A stretch of DNA of 64,000 nucleotides from Adenophora triphylla var. japonica (lineage: Eukaryota; Streptophyta; Magnoliopsida; Asterales; Campanulaceae). Each line of letters begins with the position of its first letter. The first letter of the stretch is position 1. This document shows, one piece after another, positions 33,037 through 45,800 of this stretch. The notes below the pieces were generated by a model. That model saw only the letters and a list, made by a program, of their open reading frames with translations, was not told the DNA's origin and searched no databases. Location of the stretch: positions 100,072-164,071 of the forward strand of contig JAFEMH010005409.1 in NCBI GenBank assembly GCA_022495995.1. The letters are read 5' to 3'. Made by a program: the position numbers and the translations under genes.

Positions 33037-34935
33037 TTAAGAATAATCATCTGGCTTGATATTTAACTGATGGTTTCCGCTACGAAAATCCAACTTAGAA
33101 TATATAACGGAACCTTGAAGTTGATCAAACAAATCATCAATGTGAGGAAGAGGATATTTGTTCTTAATTGTAGCTTGATTCAGTAGTCTGTAATCAATAC
33201 ACAACCGCAATGTACCATCCTTCTTCCTAACAAACAGAACTGGTGCTCCCCAGGGTGACACACTGAGACGAATAAAACCTCTATCTAACAACTCCTGCAA
33301 CTGAATTTTCAACTCTTTCAACTCAGCTGGAGCCATTCTGTAGGGTGCTTTAGAAATTGGTGAAGTACCCGACAATAAATCAATACAAAATTCCACTTCT
33401 CTATCAGGAGGCATGGAATACTCAGTTGAGAATACGTCACTAAACTCATTCACAACAGGAACACAAGATAATTCAGGAGACTTCTTACCAGAATCTACCA
33501 CATAAGCCAAGTAACCCACACACCCTATAGATAGCAACTTTCTAGCCTTTATAGCAGATATAACATGAATGCCAAATAAAGACTTATCAGTATCAAAGAC
33601 AAGTACAGGCACATCAGGCGTAGAAAAGGTGACTCGCTTTCTGCGACAGTCCACCAAGGCATGACAAGCACTCAACCAGTCCATGCCTAAAATAATATCA
33701 AAATCATGGATTGGCAACTCTACCAAATCCACTAGCAATACATGCCCACATATAATCACCTCACAGCCATGATAGATCAAAGAGGATTCGAGGTGCTCTC
33801 CCACAGGAGTAAAAACCTTTAACATATAAGGTAACAACATAGGCAACTTATGCAATGTAAATGCAAAATGAGATGCCACATAAGAATGAGATGATCCAGG
33901 GTTGATAAGAATACGAGCCCTGACACCTGAGACAGGGACAATACCTCTAATAACCGCAGTGGGATCTACCGCGCCTCTATCCAAAGAAAAAACTCTACCT
34001 TGGACTCTCTCTTTGGGTTTCCCCTCAACATCTCTCTTTACCCCACCTTTGGGCTGGTCACCCTGTGGTCTACCACTCGCAGCTTGACCCTTTTTGAATT
34101 TAGGACAATCCTTTCTGATATGCCCCATCTCACCATAACTCATACACTTTTCCTGCTTACTCCAACAACTGTCTTCTGAGTGACCCACTTTCTTACACCA
34201 ATTACAAACAATGCCAAACTTGCTTGAAACAGGACGAGTAGAAACTGTAACTGTTCCTCCCTTAGCCACTCCAAAAGTTAAGGATCTAGGCTGATTCTTG
34301 CTCTGACCTGAACTCTGGCCTGAGAACTTAGCCTTGCTTCCACTACCCTCAGATTTACCTCTATGTTCCTCGATGTCATTCTCAATTCTGTATGCCATGT
34401 TAACTGTCGCCTGGTAGTTGGGAAAATCATGATTCAACAACTGCTTCCCAAGCTCCAACCTGAGTCCCTTGACAAACTTGTAAACCCTCCTGCTTTTATC
34501 TGGTACAAGATGTGGACAATACCTCAATAGCTCTGTAAATTTTGCAGAATATTGGGCTACTGTCATTGCCCCCTTCTCAAGCTTCAGGAACTCTACCTCT
34601 TTCTTGTCTTTGGTGATCACTGGTGTATAATTCTCTTTGAATTTACTGATAAAGTTGTCCCAGGTCTGGGGCGTATGATCTCGCTCCCAGCTTTCCTTAA
34701 GGATTTGCCACCAATGCTCAGCAGGACCCTCTAGCTTGAACACTGCACATCTAACCTTTTCTTCATTTGTGCTTTCCATTGCAACAAAGATCTTAGTCAT
34801 GGCTTCCAACCATCTCTCAGCTATCAGTGGATCTGGATCTCCGTTGAAGCTTGGTGGAGACAATTTGATAAATTTTTCTAACCCCTATGTCGGCCTTGCC
34901 TCAGGTTGCTTCTGTGCTCTACCCTGAGCTGCCAT
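33037..34935 (-). pseudogene. Tekay unit 2 gag, protease and RT N-terminal part
   Basis: The gag ATG is at 34935. A Gln-to-stop change near 34887 cuts it, after which one frame of 608 codons (34863-33037) runs through gag, zinc knuckles, protease and half of RT. The first knuckle is intact ([15 protein letters not shown]). The second has lost one Cys ([14 protein letters not shown]). The protease active site reads [10 protein letters not shown], with Asn where the catalytic Asp is expected. RT begins with [13 protein letters not shown], then [20 protein letters not shown], and stops at the shared TAA after KPDDYS. The gag-pol fusion in one frame is normal for Tekay elements. Confidence 0.92.
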
Positions 34936-35130
34936 ATTCTAGAGGAATACCCGAAACATAGCCATCATCTCGGCATTCTGATCTCCCCCAGCACCCTGAT
35001 CACCAATGTTCCCCTGTTCCCTCTACTGGTCACCACTAGTCCCAGCCATTTCAATGATCCCTGCATTAAACACTCGGCATCAGATATCACACACTTCCCC
35101 TTAGACTAGACATCTACCCTTGCCTTCTAG

Positions 35131-35147
35131 CCAAAGCTCTGATACCA
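35131..35147 (-). other. Primer binding site for tRNA-Met, unit 2
   Basis: CCAAAGCTCTGATACCA on the plus strand, identical to the site of unit 1 and two bases from LTR3. Unit 3 has lost the corresponding site. Confidence 0.9.
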
Positions 35148-35149
35148 AC

Positions 35150-36684
35150 TGTGGGCTCCTCGAACCTCCCGATACCTATTAACTCGTGTCCCAGGATGGA
35201 GAGTCCCAAAATACACCATTTTAAAAAAAACTTTTCTTTACTTTAAAGTACACAGCTCATTTTCAAAACAATTTCAAAATAACCTCTTTACACGGAGGCT
35301 ATATATAAGCCTTTTTAAACCAAACACAACCTGTTTATACAAATATACAACTGGTAAGGCTTAAACAAGCCAACCATACCACAAACCACACTCACATTTA
35401 ATTACAATACAAACCAACTGAACATGGTTATAAAAGTTTTATATACAAAACCTTTCCCCAAAAGAATAACAACCAACAATCCCAACTCCCCAAGACAACA
35501 CATACCCCGACAACCAAAAGATGTCAAAACTCCTTCCCCGGCCTCACTGGTCCGATCTGCCTGTCTCAGCGGGATCTAAAAAAAATAAAGGGAGAAGGGG
35601 TGAGATAAAACCTCAGCAAGCTATTATGTATGCAACAATATGCCATACAAGATGCAACACATAAACAGGTTGCTCAACAAATATGCAACACACTCAGGTT
35701 GCTCATAATCACATTGGGAAAACGGTAAACACTTTACGTTACCTTTCCCTTTACCTTTTTCTATCTGAATCATATGTAGTACTACGGTGGGAGTCATACT
35801 CCTTTCATTTTGTGAACTGCTAGTACACATTCACATCTTATACGACCCCTTATAGAGATCCATATAAGCTGCCTCGCTCTCTTGTGGCATGACTGCACAT
35901 ATCCACATAAGCTGAACCCCTCAATCTGTGGCCACAGAAGGGGGTGAACGGTACAAGTATAAGGACATTCAAGCACCTTATGAAATATCTTCTCATAAGT
36001 GGTTGCATTCCCTATACCCCCGAAGATCAACTGGTATACCATATTCAAGCAAATCATAAATACTTGAAAATAAGTCCACCCAATGGGACATCAACAAATA
36101 TATAACATGGTACTGCAACTCATGTTAAACAATTGAAACAGTGCAACACGTATTTAACACTATGTGCACAAATAACTATGAATATGTAAACTCGTATGAC
36201 ACAAAGTATATCACGGAAGTCCTACACATTAATTACACAATATGTAAACCAGTAACAGGATACTACCACTCCTGTCCAAACCAAGTAAATAGTGCACAAC
36301 ACATTTTAGGCACTATAGGAACATTTAACCCTATACAGGTCACCACGTAAGGGTACCATCACATATAAAAAATCCTACGCGTTCACAATACAACGTTAAA
36401 CACCTTCTCTTAAGGTTCCAAGTTCAAATACCAAGTTCGTCTAACTTTGGTTCAAGTTCCACATTTGCCTCTCAAGCATTTTCAAGACATTATTTAAAGC
36501 ACTTCCCATTATCCATTTGGACCAATTAAAGTTCCAATATCCTACTACCATTTTAGTTGTCCATTCATTAAAATAGTATATATAATATACCCATGGATGG
36601 AGAATCAATTGGGATCAAAGAACTGTAGAGTTCCGCACCTAATTCACAAAAAATTCACAATTTCGAACGGAACAGAGTAACATT
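35150..36684 (-). repeat. Tekay LTR3, left piece
   Basis: Starts TGTGGGCTCC and is homologous to LTR2. A short deletion removes TAACTTGA near 35240. It ends at ATT (36682-36684), one copy of the target duplication of the CACTA element inserted here. Confidence 0.93.
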
Positions 36685-37040
36685 CACTACAAGAAAAACA
36701 GGTTTTAGCGACGGAAAAATCCGTCGCTAAAAGTCAAATTTCCGTCGCTAAAACGATTTACCGACGGATTACCGACGAATTTTTTCCCTCGCTAAAACCC
36801 CCGTCGCTAATGTTTAACGACGAAATTTCATGTCCGTCGGTAATTTAACGACGGACCAATCCCTCGCTAATCGATTCCAAACCGTCGCTAATAATATGGA
36901 TGGGACGACGAATTTATAATATTTTGCGACGGAATAATCCGTCGTTATTGTTTAGAATTCGTCGCTATAATTAAATTAAATTTTTCAATATTTTTATTTT
37001 TGATATACCAAATTACCGACGGATATTTCCGTCGCTAATT
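36685..37040. repeat. CACTA left subterminal repeat region
   Basis: At least ten copies of TTAGCGACGG / CCGTCGCTAA and variants (CCGTCGTTA, CCGTCGGTAA, CCCTCGCTAA) occur in both orientations. Such motifs are the binding sites of CACTA transposases. The matching right block is 41358-41927. Confidence 0.85.
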
Positions 37041-37056
37041 TGATATTTTTTATTAA

Positions 37057-37057
<1 letters not shown>

Positions 37058-37155
<98 letters not shown>

Positions 37156-37350
37156 CATATATATACATATATATATACATATATACATATATATATACAT
37201 ATATATATACATATATATATACATATATATATACATATATAGAAATATATATATATATATATATATATTAATATATATATATTAATATATATATATATAT
37301 ATATATATTAATATATATATATTAATATATAGAAATATATATTAATATAT
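37058..37350. repeat. (TA)n tract with spaced ACAT interruptions
   Basis: About 290 bases of alternating TA broken at fairly regular 14-20 base intervals by ATACATAT, then by ATTAAT toward the right. The whole tract is self-complementary and can form cruciforms. Reading frames through it (Met-Tyr-Ile repeats) are artefacts. Confidence 0.95.
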
Positions 37351-37624
37351 TTAAAAATATATTAATATATATTTTTATTTTATTATTTTTGATAAAAAAT
37401 TGACAAAATAAGCCAAAAAAATCCAAGTATTATATCATATGAATATCAAGTCCTCATTATATCAAGTCCTCATCATACAATTCAATTACTGGTTGAATAT
37501 CAATATTTTCTTTCCAAATAAAGCTATTGATCAAGAAAAAATTTAAAACTATTGTCGACAAACACCAAATTATTGCAGAATATCATCAACCAAACCATAC
37601 AACTCTTGCCTTTGTATCTATTCA

Positions 37625-37847
37625 TCAAACAGTTGGTCTGCGTTCAAAACCAATTCCAGAATCATCACTACAAGGCACAACATCAAGACCAGTAACCATG
37701 GCTGATGGAGGGGCCCCTTCTACAGCGATCTCCATCTCCCTAACCTTCTCATCACTCCCAGAAAACAATGCCTGAACGGACCCATCTCGCAAGTTTTGAA
37801 CCCATCCGTTCATGCCCAATTCTCTTGCAATTGATCACAACTCGAAC
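37625..37847 (-). pseudogene. Captured acylphosphatase exon
   Basis: On the minus strand a splice acceptor (TGTGTGCAG at 37848-37856) leads into an exon encoding NGWVQNLRDGSVQALFSG, then VREMEIAVEGAPPSAMVTGL and GIGFERRPTV, ending at a stop at 37625. This is the C-terminal half of plant acylphosphatase (usual form NGWVRNRRDGSVEALFSG ... GPPxAMVTG ... GFERxPTV), a small cytosolic enzyme that hydrolyses acyl phosphates. A stop codon lies in the ARELG-proximal part, and the N-terminal catalytic Arg loop is missing. DNA on both sides to about 37400 and 38300 may be host gene sequence captured with it. The plus-strand frame over the same bases is a shadow. Confidence 0.8.
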
Positions 37848-39179
37848 CTGCACACATACACACGCACACACATTGTGACAAATTATTCTAAAATTAATCT
37901 TACCCAAAAACCCACAAAAAATAAATAGTCAATTGGTCCACAAAAATTGGTAATTCCATTTCATAACGTTGTTATACTACAATTTCAATGGAAAAGGGGA
38001 GGCGAACGAACTTCCCCCTGATGCATCATCAACTTATTGTCATATGGTGGCCGACGAGGAGAATCAATGGAAAAGAAGAAGTGGGAAGGGGCTGTGGGAA
38101 GGAACGTGAAGAGAGAGAGAGAAGATGAGGGAGGCTGCCATTGATTCCGGCCTGTGATGTTGAATTGAGGGGGAAGATGAAGCCGTGGTATGCGTTAAGA
38201 GAGAGAGAGGGTAATGTTAGCGTGAAGAGAGAGAGAGAGAGAGAGAGAGAGCAGATGAGATGAGGGAGGGAGGCGGCGCTTAATGAATAAAAGGGGTGTG
38301 GTTAGGGTTTTGATCTAGGCCATTAATTTAAAGTAAATGGATGGTTGAGATGGTAATTTAAGTGAAATAGTTTATTAAAATATGAGCCATTGGATCCAAG
38401 TCAAATGTGTTATTATAGATGGCTAAGATGATGATCCATGTCAAAGCCAAAAATTTAATAAAATAAATGTCAAATAATTAATAATGCTTATTATTAATAA
38501 CCATTCTTTATACTTTCATTTGTTTAATTTTTTTTTATAACTTTTTGTAAAAAATTTCAGTAGTAAAAAATTTCTCAAATATTTATTTCTATGAAATAAA
38601 AATTAAAAATATATTGCTTAGTAATATATTTGAACCCCTAAACCCCACTCTATACCCTAAATAAATTACACCATAAATCTTATACCCTAATAACTATAAT
38701 AATTTAAAAATTAATAAAAATAATTACTTATAACTCTAATAATTTAATATATGATATAATTTCATAATAATGGGTGTATAATACTAGTAATAATACATAA
38801 TATCAAAAAAGTAAATGTTTTTATAATATATACTTTTATTTCTTTAATATTATTAGTAATAATACTTAATAATAATACTAATAATGATTTTATTGTTAAT
38901 TATTCAATTAAATAATTGAATATATTAATAATTATTATTATATAATTAATAATAATACTTAATAATAATATTAATAATAACTAGTAATAATACATAATAT
39001 CAAAAAAGTAAATATTTTTATATTATATAATTTATTTCTTTAAAAATTATTAATAAAAATACTTAATAATAATACTAATAATGATGCTATTTTTAATTAT
39101 TCAATTAAATAATTGAATATATTAATAATTATTATTATATTAATAATACTTATTAATATACCCTCATACCCTAAATCTC
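37848..39179. other. CACTA interior, noncoding, possible captured flank and AT-rich spacer
   Basis: From 37848 to about 38290 the base composition is closer to genic DNA and includes CA- and GA-type microsatellites (37851-37875 and 38226-38251). It could be the intron or 5' part of the captured acylphosphatase gene. From 38300 to 39179 it is AT-rich with repeated TTAATAATAATACT motifs. CCCTAAA-like telomeric words appear at 38625-38690 and 39160-39190. No gene is seen. Confidence 0.6.
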
Positions 39180-40760
39180 ATATACTCTAAACCATATACT
39201 CTATACCTATACCCTATACCCTATATCGTATAGGGTATACCCTATAGCGTATAGGCTATAGGGCATAGGGTATACCCTATAGGGCATAGGGTATGGGGTA
39301 TAGGGCATGGGGTATATGGTACAGGGTATACCCTATAGGGTATAGGGTATAGGGTATACCCTATAGGGTATTGGGTAAAGGGTATACCCTATAGGGTATA
39401 GGGTATATGGTATAGGGTATACCCTATAGGGTATACACTATAGGATATAGGGTATATCCTATAGGGCATAGGGTATACCCTATAGGTTATAGGGTATAGG
39501 GTATACCCTATAGGGTATAGGGCATAGGGTATATGGTATAGGGTATAGGGTATAGGGTATACCCTATAGGGTATATGGTATAGGGCATAGGGTATATGGT
39601 ATAGGGTATACCCTATAGGGTATAGGGTATAACCTATAGGGTATAGGGTATATGGTATAGGGTATACCCTATAGGGCATAGGGTATACCCTATGCCCTCT
39701 ACCCTATGCCCTATAGGGTATACCCTATACCATATACCCTATGCCCTATACCCTATAGGGTATACCCTATACCCTATGCCTTATAGGGTATACCCTATAC
39801 CCTATATGGTATACCCTATACCCTATACCCTATAGGGTATACCCTATGCCCTATAGGGTATACCCTATACCCTATACCCTATACCCTATAGTGTATACCC
39901 TATAGGGTATACCCTATACCATATACCCTATACCCTATAGGGTATAGGGTATACCCTATAGGGTATAGGGTATACCCTATAGGGTATAGGGTATATGGTA
40001 TAAGGTATACCCTATAGGGTATACCCTATAGGGTATACCCTATAGGGTATAGGGGATATGGTATAGGGTATACCCTATAGGGCATAGGGTATACCCTATC
40101 GGGTATAGGGTATAGGGTATACCATATAGGGTATAGGGTATACCCTATAGGGCATAGGGTATAGGGTATACCCTATAGGGTATAGGGCATAGGGTATATG
40201 GTATAGGGTATACCCTATAGGTTATACCCTATAGGGTATAGGGTATACCCTATAGGGTATAGGGTATACCCTATAGGGTATAGGGTATATGGTATAGGGT
40301 ATACCCTATAGGGCATAGGGTATAGGGTATATGGTATAGGGCATAGGGTATATGGTATAGGGTATACCCTATAGGGTATATGGTATAGGGCATAGGGTAT
40401 AGGGTATAGGGTATATGGTATAGGGTATACCATATAGGGCATAGGGTATGTGGTATAGGGTATACCCTGTACCCTATAGGGTATAGGGTATACCCTATAG
40501 GGCATAGGGTATACCCTATACAATATACCCTATGCCCTATACCCTATAGGGTACATGGTATACCCTATACCCTATAGGGTATACCATATACCCTATATAC
40601 CCTATAGGGTATAAAGTATATGATATAGGGTATACCCTATAGGGTTTTTATATGGTATAGGGTATACCCTAAACCCTATAGGGTATACCCTATATGGTAT
40701 ACCCTATACCCTATGCCCTATACCCTATACAATATACCATTCATATACCCTATACACTAT
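39180..40760. repeat. Telomere-like heptamer array, (TATAGGG)n in alternating orientation
   Basis: About 1.5 kb composed of TATAGGG / CCCTATA heptamers and close variants (GCATAGGG, TATATGG). The orientation flips every one to three units, which creates a dense series of palindromes such as GGGTATACCC and CCCTATAGGG. The leading words at 39160-39190 include CCCTAAA, the plant telomere unit. Frames through it give Tyr-Pro-rich artefacts. Confidence 0.95.
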
Positions 40761-41357
40761 ATTCCAAATAAAATATGAATTCAAATAATTTTATACTTTA
40801 TAAAATTAATATTTGATATTCACTCTTCAAAAGATATATATTCATTTTAAAAATATAAATTACAATTAAATAATTAAAAAGTTATGTTTCATTTTTTTTA
40901 AATGAAAGTTTATAAAATAAAAAAGAGAGACGGACAATAGCTTATACTTTTTTTGATTTCTTAAAAAAAAAATTGGATAAAAAAAATTACTTGAGAAGTT
41001 GTAAATTAGTGTTTTTTTTTTAAATGTCAAGTAGTGATTTTTTTTAAAAATGTTACATAAAAAAAGTTAAGATTTAATTTTAAAAAAATAAGTATATAAA
41101 AGAAAAAAAGAGGGACGGACAATAGCCTATATTTTTTTTAAATTTTTTTTAAATTTTTTTATGGCTTAGTTATATTTGAGATGTTTGTTAGTAGTGATTT
41201 TTTTTTTAAAAAAATAAGTTAAGAATTTTTATTTAAAAATATATATTTTTTTATAATTTTATCATATTTGGCCTTACTTCATTTACATTTGAGGTAAACA
41301 TAACAATTATTTATTAATAAACATGCATTAAACTGTATATATTAAAAAAAAAAAAAA
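40761..41357. other. AT-rich CACTA interior with a repeated 190-bp segment
   Basis: Noncoding. Two related segments start near 40905 and 41091. Each contains AGAGGGACGGACAATAGC or AGAGAGACGGACAATAGC followed by long A and T runs. Confidence 0.6.
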
Positions 41358-41927
41358 ATACGTCGCTAATCCGTCGTTATTCCGTCGCTAAATGAAATTG
41401 AAATAATTTTTTTTTTTTGATTATATAGCAACGAAATACATCCGTCGGTAAAATTTTTTTCCAATCCCTCATTATTCCCTCGCTAATCCGTCGGTAATGA
41501 ATAAGAAATAATTTTTTATTTTTTTTACTTTATATAGCGACAGAAGTTATCCGTCGTTATATTATTTTCAAAATTCCGTCGTTAATCCGTCGCTAAATGA
41601 AAATAAAATAATTATTTTTTTATTTTTTTAATTCTATAGCGACGAAATACATCCGTCGGCAAAAAAAAATTGCAATCCCTCGTTAATCCGTCGGTAAACC
41701 GTCGGCAAAAAGAGGCGCAATTTTTTGGCGCCACTTTTACGACGAAATAGTGAGGGAATATTGTCCGTCGTTAAATCCGTCGTTAAATCCGTCGGTAAAG
41801 TTGTCGTTTTCAGCTTTATTTTTTTTATTTTTTATCCCTCACTTTTCCTTCGCTAATCCGTCGCTATTAGCGACGGAATTGTGTCCGTCGCTAAAATCCG
41901 TCGCTAAATGACAGTTTTCTTGTAGTG
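41358..41927. repeat. CACTA right subterminal repeat region
   Basis: Repeated CCGTCGCTAA, CCGTCGTTA, CCGTCGGTAAA and CCCTCGTTAA motifs in both orientations run up to the right terminus TTTTCTTGTAGTG. It mirrors the left block. Confidence 0.85.
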
Positions 41928-41930
41928 ATT

Positions 41931-42815
41931 AATACGGAGTAATACTTTATTAAATTAAACCTACTAGTAGGAATCCTCGTACTAGTACTAGTTATAACAA
42001 AGTAATACTAATATTACTAACCTTTCAGTACTAGCTAGAACAAAGTAATACTAATATTACTAACCTTTCAGTACTAGCTAGAACAAATTTATACTAACAT
42101 TTTACATGGTAATTATATACAGAAATGTATTCAACCCCATATAATCATCATTTTAAATCATTTTATAGGCCAAATAAAAATTCCAAAATTATCAATAATC
42201 AATTATATCATCATAATATTATCTTTAAACATATTATGAACAGTTATTTGAAAGAATCATAAGAACTTACCAAAATTTGCCAAAATAAAAAGAAGATTTA
42301 ATCGGCTATTATTGTTCTAATCGACTCCCTGATCACAAATATGAAGTCGGAATTTGAAATGGAGCAACAGATGATTTTCTACGAATTTTTGAAGGTAACC
42401 CTAGGTTTTTGGAAAGGTACGTAGTACTGAGGGAGATAAGGAGAAGAACCGAGAGAATGAGAAGTTTCTGGGAAGAAATTAAGATTTATATAAAGAAACT
42501 TACACATAGGCTCTTCAATATTTAAAACCTACAGTTAAACACCTTGAAGTTATATTTACACATAAACCCCTCAACTTTTTATAACATTTCCATTTAAACT
42601 TTCAAATGTTATAACCTTAGCACATAAATTTCCATTTCCCGCATTTAGATATTATATTTTCAAAATCAATTTAATAACATCTAAAATCACGGAAATGACC
42701 AAATAAACACATAATCACCCCAAATAGCAAATAATGCATAATAGGGAATGCAATGCACCCCACCCCCACGTGCTCCACGTGTGACCGAAATGTGCCTAGG
42801 ATTAGGGTCGTGACA
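41931..42815 (-). repeat. Tekay LTR3, right piece
   Basis: Continues LTR3 after the CACTA element and ends GTCGTGACA. TATA box TATATAAA at 42485-42492 (minus strand). It carries two copies of the 43-bp segment found duplicated in LTR2. The polypurine tract of unit 3 follows at 42816-42828. Confidence 0.93.
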
Positions 42816-42855
42816 CTCACTCCCCCTTAAATAAATTTCATCCCGAATTTGGACT

Positions 42856-45800
42856 TCACTTACCTGAATGATCAAATAAATCCAGATACTTCTGTCTCAT
42901 CTCAGATTCTAGTTCCCAAGCAGCTTCCTCAATGGTGTGATTCTTCCAAAGAACTTTCACCACGGGAATACTCTTTGTACGCAATTCTCGGACCTGCCAC
43001 TCTAGAATCCGCAAAGGTACATCCACATAAGTCATATCCGCCTGAACATCCTCAGGAGGAGAACTCAACACATGAGAGGAATCATAACAGTACTTCCTCA
43101 ACATGGACACATGGAACACATCATGGAGAGAAGAAAGAGAGGGAGGTAGGGCAAAACGATACGCTAACTCACCTACCTTCTCTAACACCTCAAATGGACC
43201 AACAAATCTAGGAGCCAGTTTCCCTTTGTTGCCAAACCTCTTGATCCCCGTTCTCTATGAGATCTTCAAGAATACCAAATCCCCAACCTGAAAGGATAAC
43301 TCCCTTCTTCTAGTGTCGGCATAGCTCTTCTGATGACTCTGAGCTGTCCTCAATCTGTCACGAATCACCTTGATCTTATCAGTTGAGTCTCTAACCAAGT
43401 CTGGACCCCAAAGTCTAGCCTCACCAACCTCATCCCAACACATTGGGGACCTACATTTCCTCCCATACAGTGCCTCATATGGTGCCATCTCAATGCTGGA
43501 TTGGTAGCTATTATTGTAGGCAAACTCGACTAAAGGCAAATGGTATTTCCAAGATAATTGGAAGTCCATCACACAAGCTCGTAGCATGTCCTCGAGAATC
43601 TGAATGGTCCTCTCTGTCTGTCCATCAGTCTGAGGATGAAAAGCGGTATTGAAGCTCAACTTAGACCCCAAGGCTTCTCGTAAAGCCCTCCAAAACAGCA
43701 AGGTGAATCTCGGATCCCTCTCAGATATAATGGTGACAGGTACTCCATGCAATCTCTCAATCTCACGGATGTACAACTGAGCCAATCTCTCCAAGGAATA
43801 CTTGGTTGAAACTAGTAGAAAATGAGTTGATTTGGTCAACCTATCCACAATCACCCATATAGCATCCCTCTTCCTCGGAGTAGGAGGCAATCCAGTCACA
43901 AAATCCATAGAAATGCCCTCCCACTTCCATTCCGGAATATCCAATGGCTGAAGAAATCATGCTGGCCTCTGATGTTCAGCTTTGATCTGTTTACAAGTTA
44001 AACACTTTGCTACAAATTCTGCAATCTCCTTTTTCATGCCATTCCACCAGTAACCCCTCTTCAGATCCTGATACATCTTGGTGCTTCCTGGATGAATAGC
44101 AAATCGGGACTTATGGCCATCCTCTAATACCTGTATTTTGATTTCTGGGGAAGAAGGCACGCAAATCCTGCCTTTAAAGGTGAGAATTCCATCCTTGTTC
44201 AATGAAAACTCCCCAGTCTTGCCATCTTGCAATTTCTCCCTGATTTTCTTTAACTCATCATCATTCAACTGAGCTTCCAGAAGATCTCCGTAAAGAGTAG
44301 GAACTGCTCTGACATTAGCAAACAACATATCACCTCTCAATTCCCGAGATACTAGGGATGATAAATGAGTCTTATGTCTAATAGCATCAGCCACCACGTT
44401 AGCTTTCCCGGGATGATAAGAAACGACACAATCATAATCCTTCAAAAGCTCCAACCAATGCCTCTGTCTGTTGTTCAATTCCTTTTGAGTAAACAAATAC
44501 TTCAAACTCTTATGATCTATAAATATCTAAAAATTTACCCCATACAAGTAGTGCTTCCACTTATGCAATTCAAACACAATAGCTGCTAACTCTATATCGT
44601 GGGTAGGATAATTCTGCTCCACTGGTGATAACTTCCTCGAAGCATACGCAATTACCTTCCCATTCTGCATAAGTACACAACCCAATCCCTCTTTAGAAGC
44701 ATCACTGAAGATAACAAAGTTCTCACAACCCTCCGAAAGTGTAAGAATAGGAGCTGAAGTCAATCTCTTCTTCAGTATAGTAAAGCCAGCTTCACACTTA
44801 GCATCCCATATAAATGGTACATCCTTCTGAGTCAATTTGGTCAATGGAGTTGCAATTCTCAAAAAATCCTTCAATAAATCTTTGATAATACCCCGCTAAA
44901 CCAACGAAACTACGAACCTCTGTCACTATAGAAGGCTGTTTCTAGTTGACTACGGCCTCAATCTTTGTAGGATCTACTGCAATACCAGAACTGGATACCA
45001 CATGACCCTAGAAAGATATCTGTTCCAGCCAAAACTCACCTTTCCTGAACTTTGCAAACAACTGTTTCTCACGAAGCACGGATAAGACAATCCTCAAGTG
45101 CCTCTCGTGATCCTCCCTGGATTTTGAATATACTAGGATATCATCAATAAAAACAACCACAAAACTATCAAGATATGGCTTGAAGATCCTGTTCATCATA
45201 TCCATAAAGACTGCTGGTACATTAGTCAACCCAAATGGCATAACAAGAAATTCATAGTGCCCATACCTTGTTCTGAAAGCTGTTTAAGAAACATCATCTG
45301 GCTTGATCTTCAACTGATGGTATCCGCTACGAAAAGCCAACTTAGAATATATAACGGAACCTTGAAGTTGATCAAATAAATCATCAATATGAGGAAGAGG
45401 ATATTTGTTCTTAATTGTAGCTTGATTCAGTAGTCTGTAATCAATACACAACTGCATTGTACCATCCTTCTTCCTAACAAACAGAACTGGTGCTCCCCAG
45501 GGTGACATAGTGGGATGAATAAAACCTCTATCTAACAACTCCTGCAACTGAATTTTCAACTCTTTCAACTCAGCTGGAGCCATTCTGTAGGGTGCTTTAG
45601 AAATTGGTGAAGTACCCGGCAATAAATCAATACAAAATTCCACTTCTCTATCAGGAGGCATGGAATATTCAGTTGAGAATACGTCACTAAACTCATTCAC
45701 AACTGGAACACATGATAATTCAGGAGACTTCTTACCAGAATCTTCCACATAAGCCATGTAACCCTCACACCCTATAGATAACAACTTTCTAGCCTTTATA

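Larger units (their letters stand above)
36685..41927. mobile_element. Non-autonomous CACTA element, 5243 bp, inside LTR3
   Basis: The ends are CACTACAAGAAAA on the left and TTTTCTTGTAGTG on the right, perfect 13-bp inverted repeats of the CACTA type. ATT flanks both sides (36682-36684 and 41928-41930), and LTR1, LTR2 and LTR4 show the uninterrupted AACATTAATACGG. Both ends carry dense subterminal repeats of CCGTCGCTAA in both orientations. There is no transposase. The interior holds a (TA)n tract, an acylphosphatase fragment, AT-rich DNA and a heptamer array. It would depend on a transposase elsewhere. Confidence 0.95.

Noticed and set aside
36994..37285. Reading frames of Met-Tyr-Ile repeats on both strands.
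   Set aside because: Pure translation of the (TA)n/ACAT tract.
37527..37775. Plus-strand 82-codon frame over the acylphosphatase fragment.
   Set aside because: Shadow of the minus-strand exon, which has clear family motifs.
39389..40523. Reading frames rich in Tyr-Pro (YPIPYTLYP).
   Set aside because: Pure translation of the heptamer array; no gene.
39180..40760. A true interstitial telomere.
   Set aside because: The unit is TATAGGG with constant orientation flips, not runs of TTTAGGG, and it lies inside a transposon.
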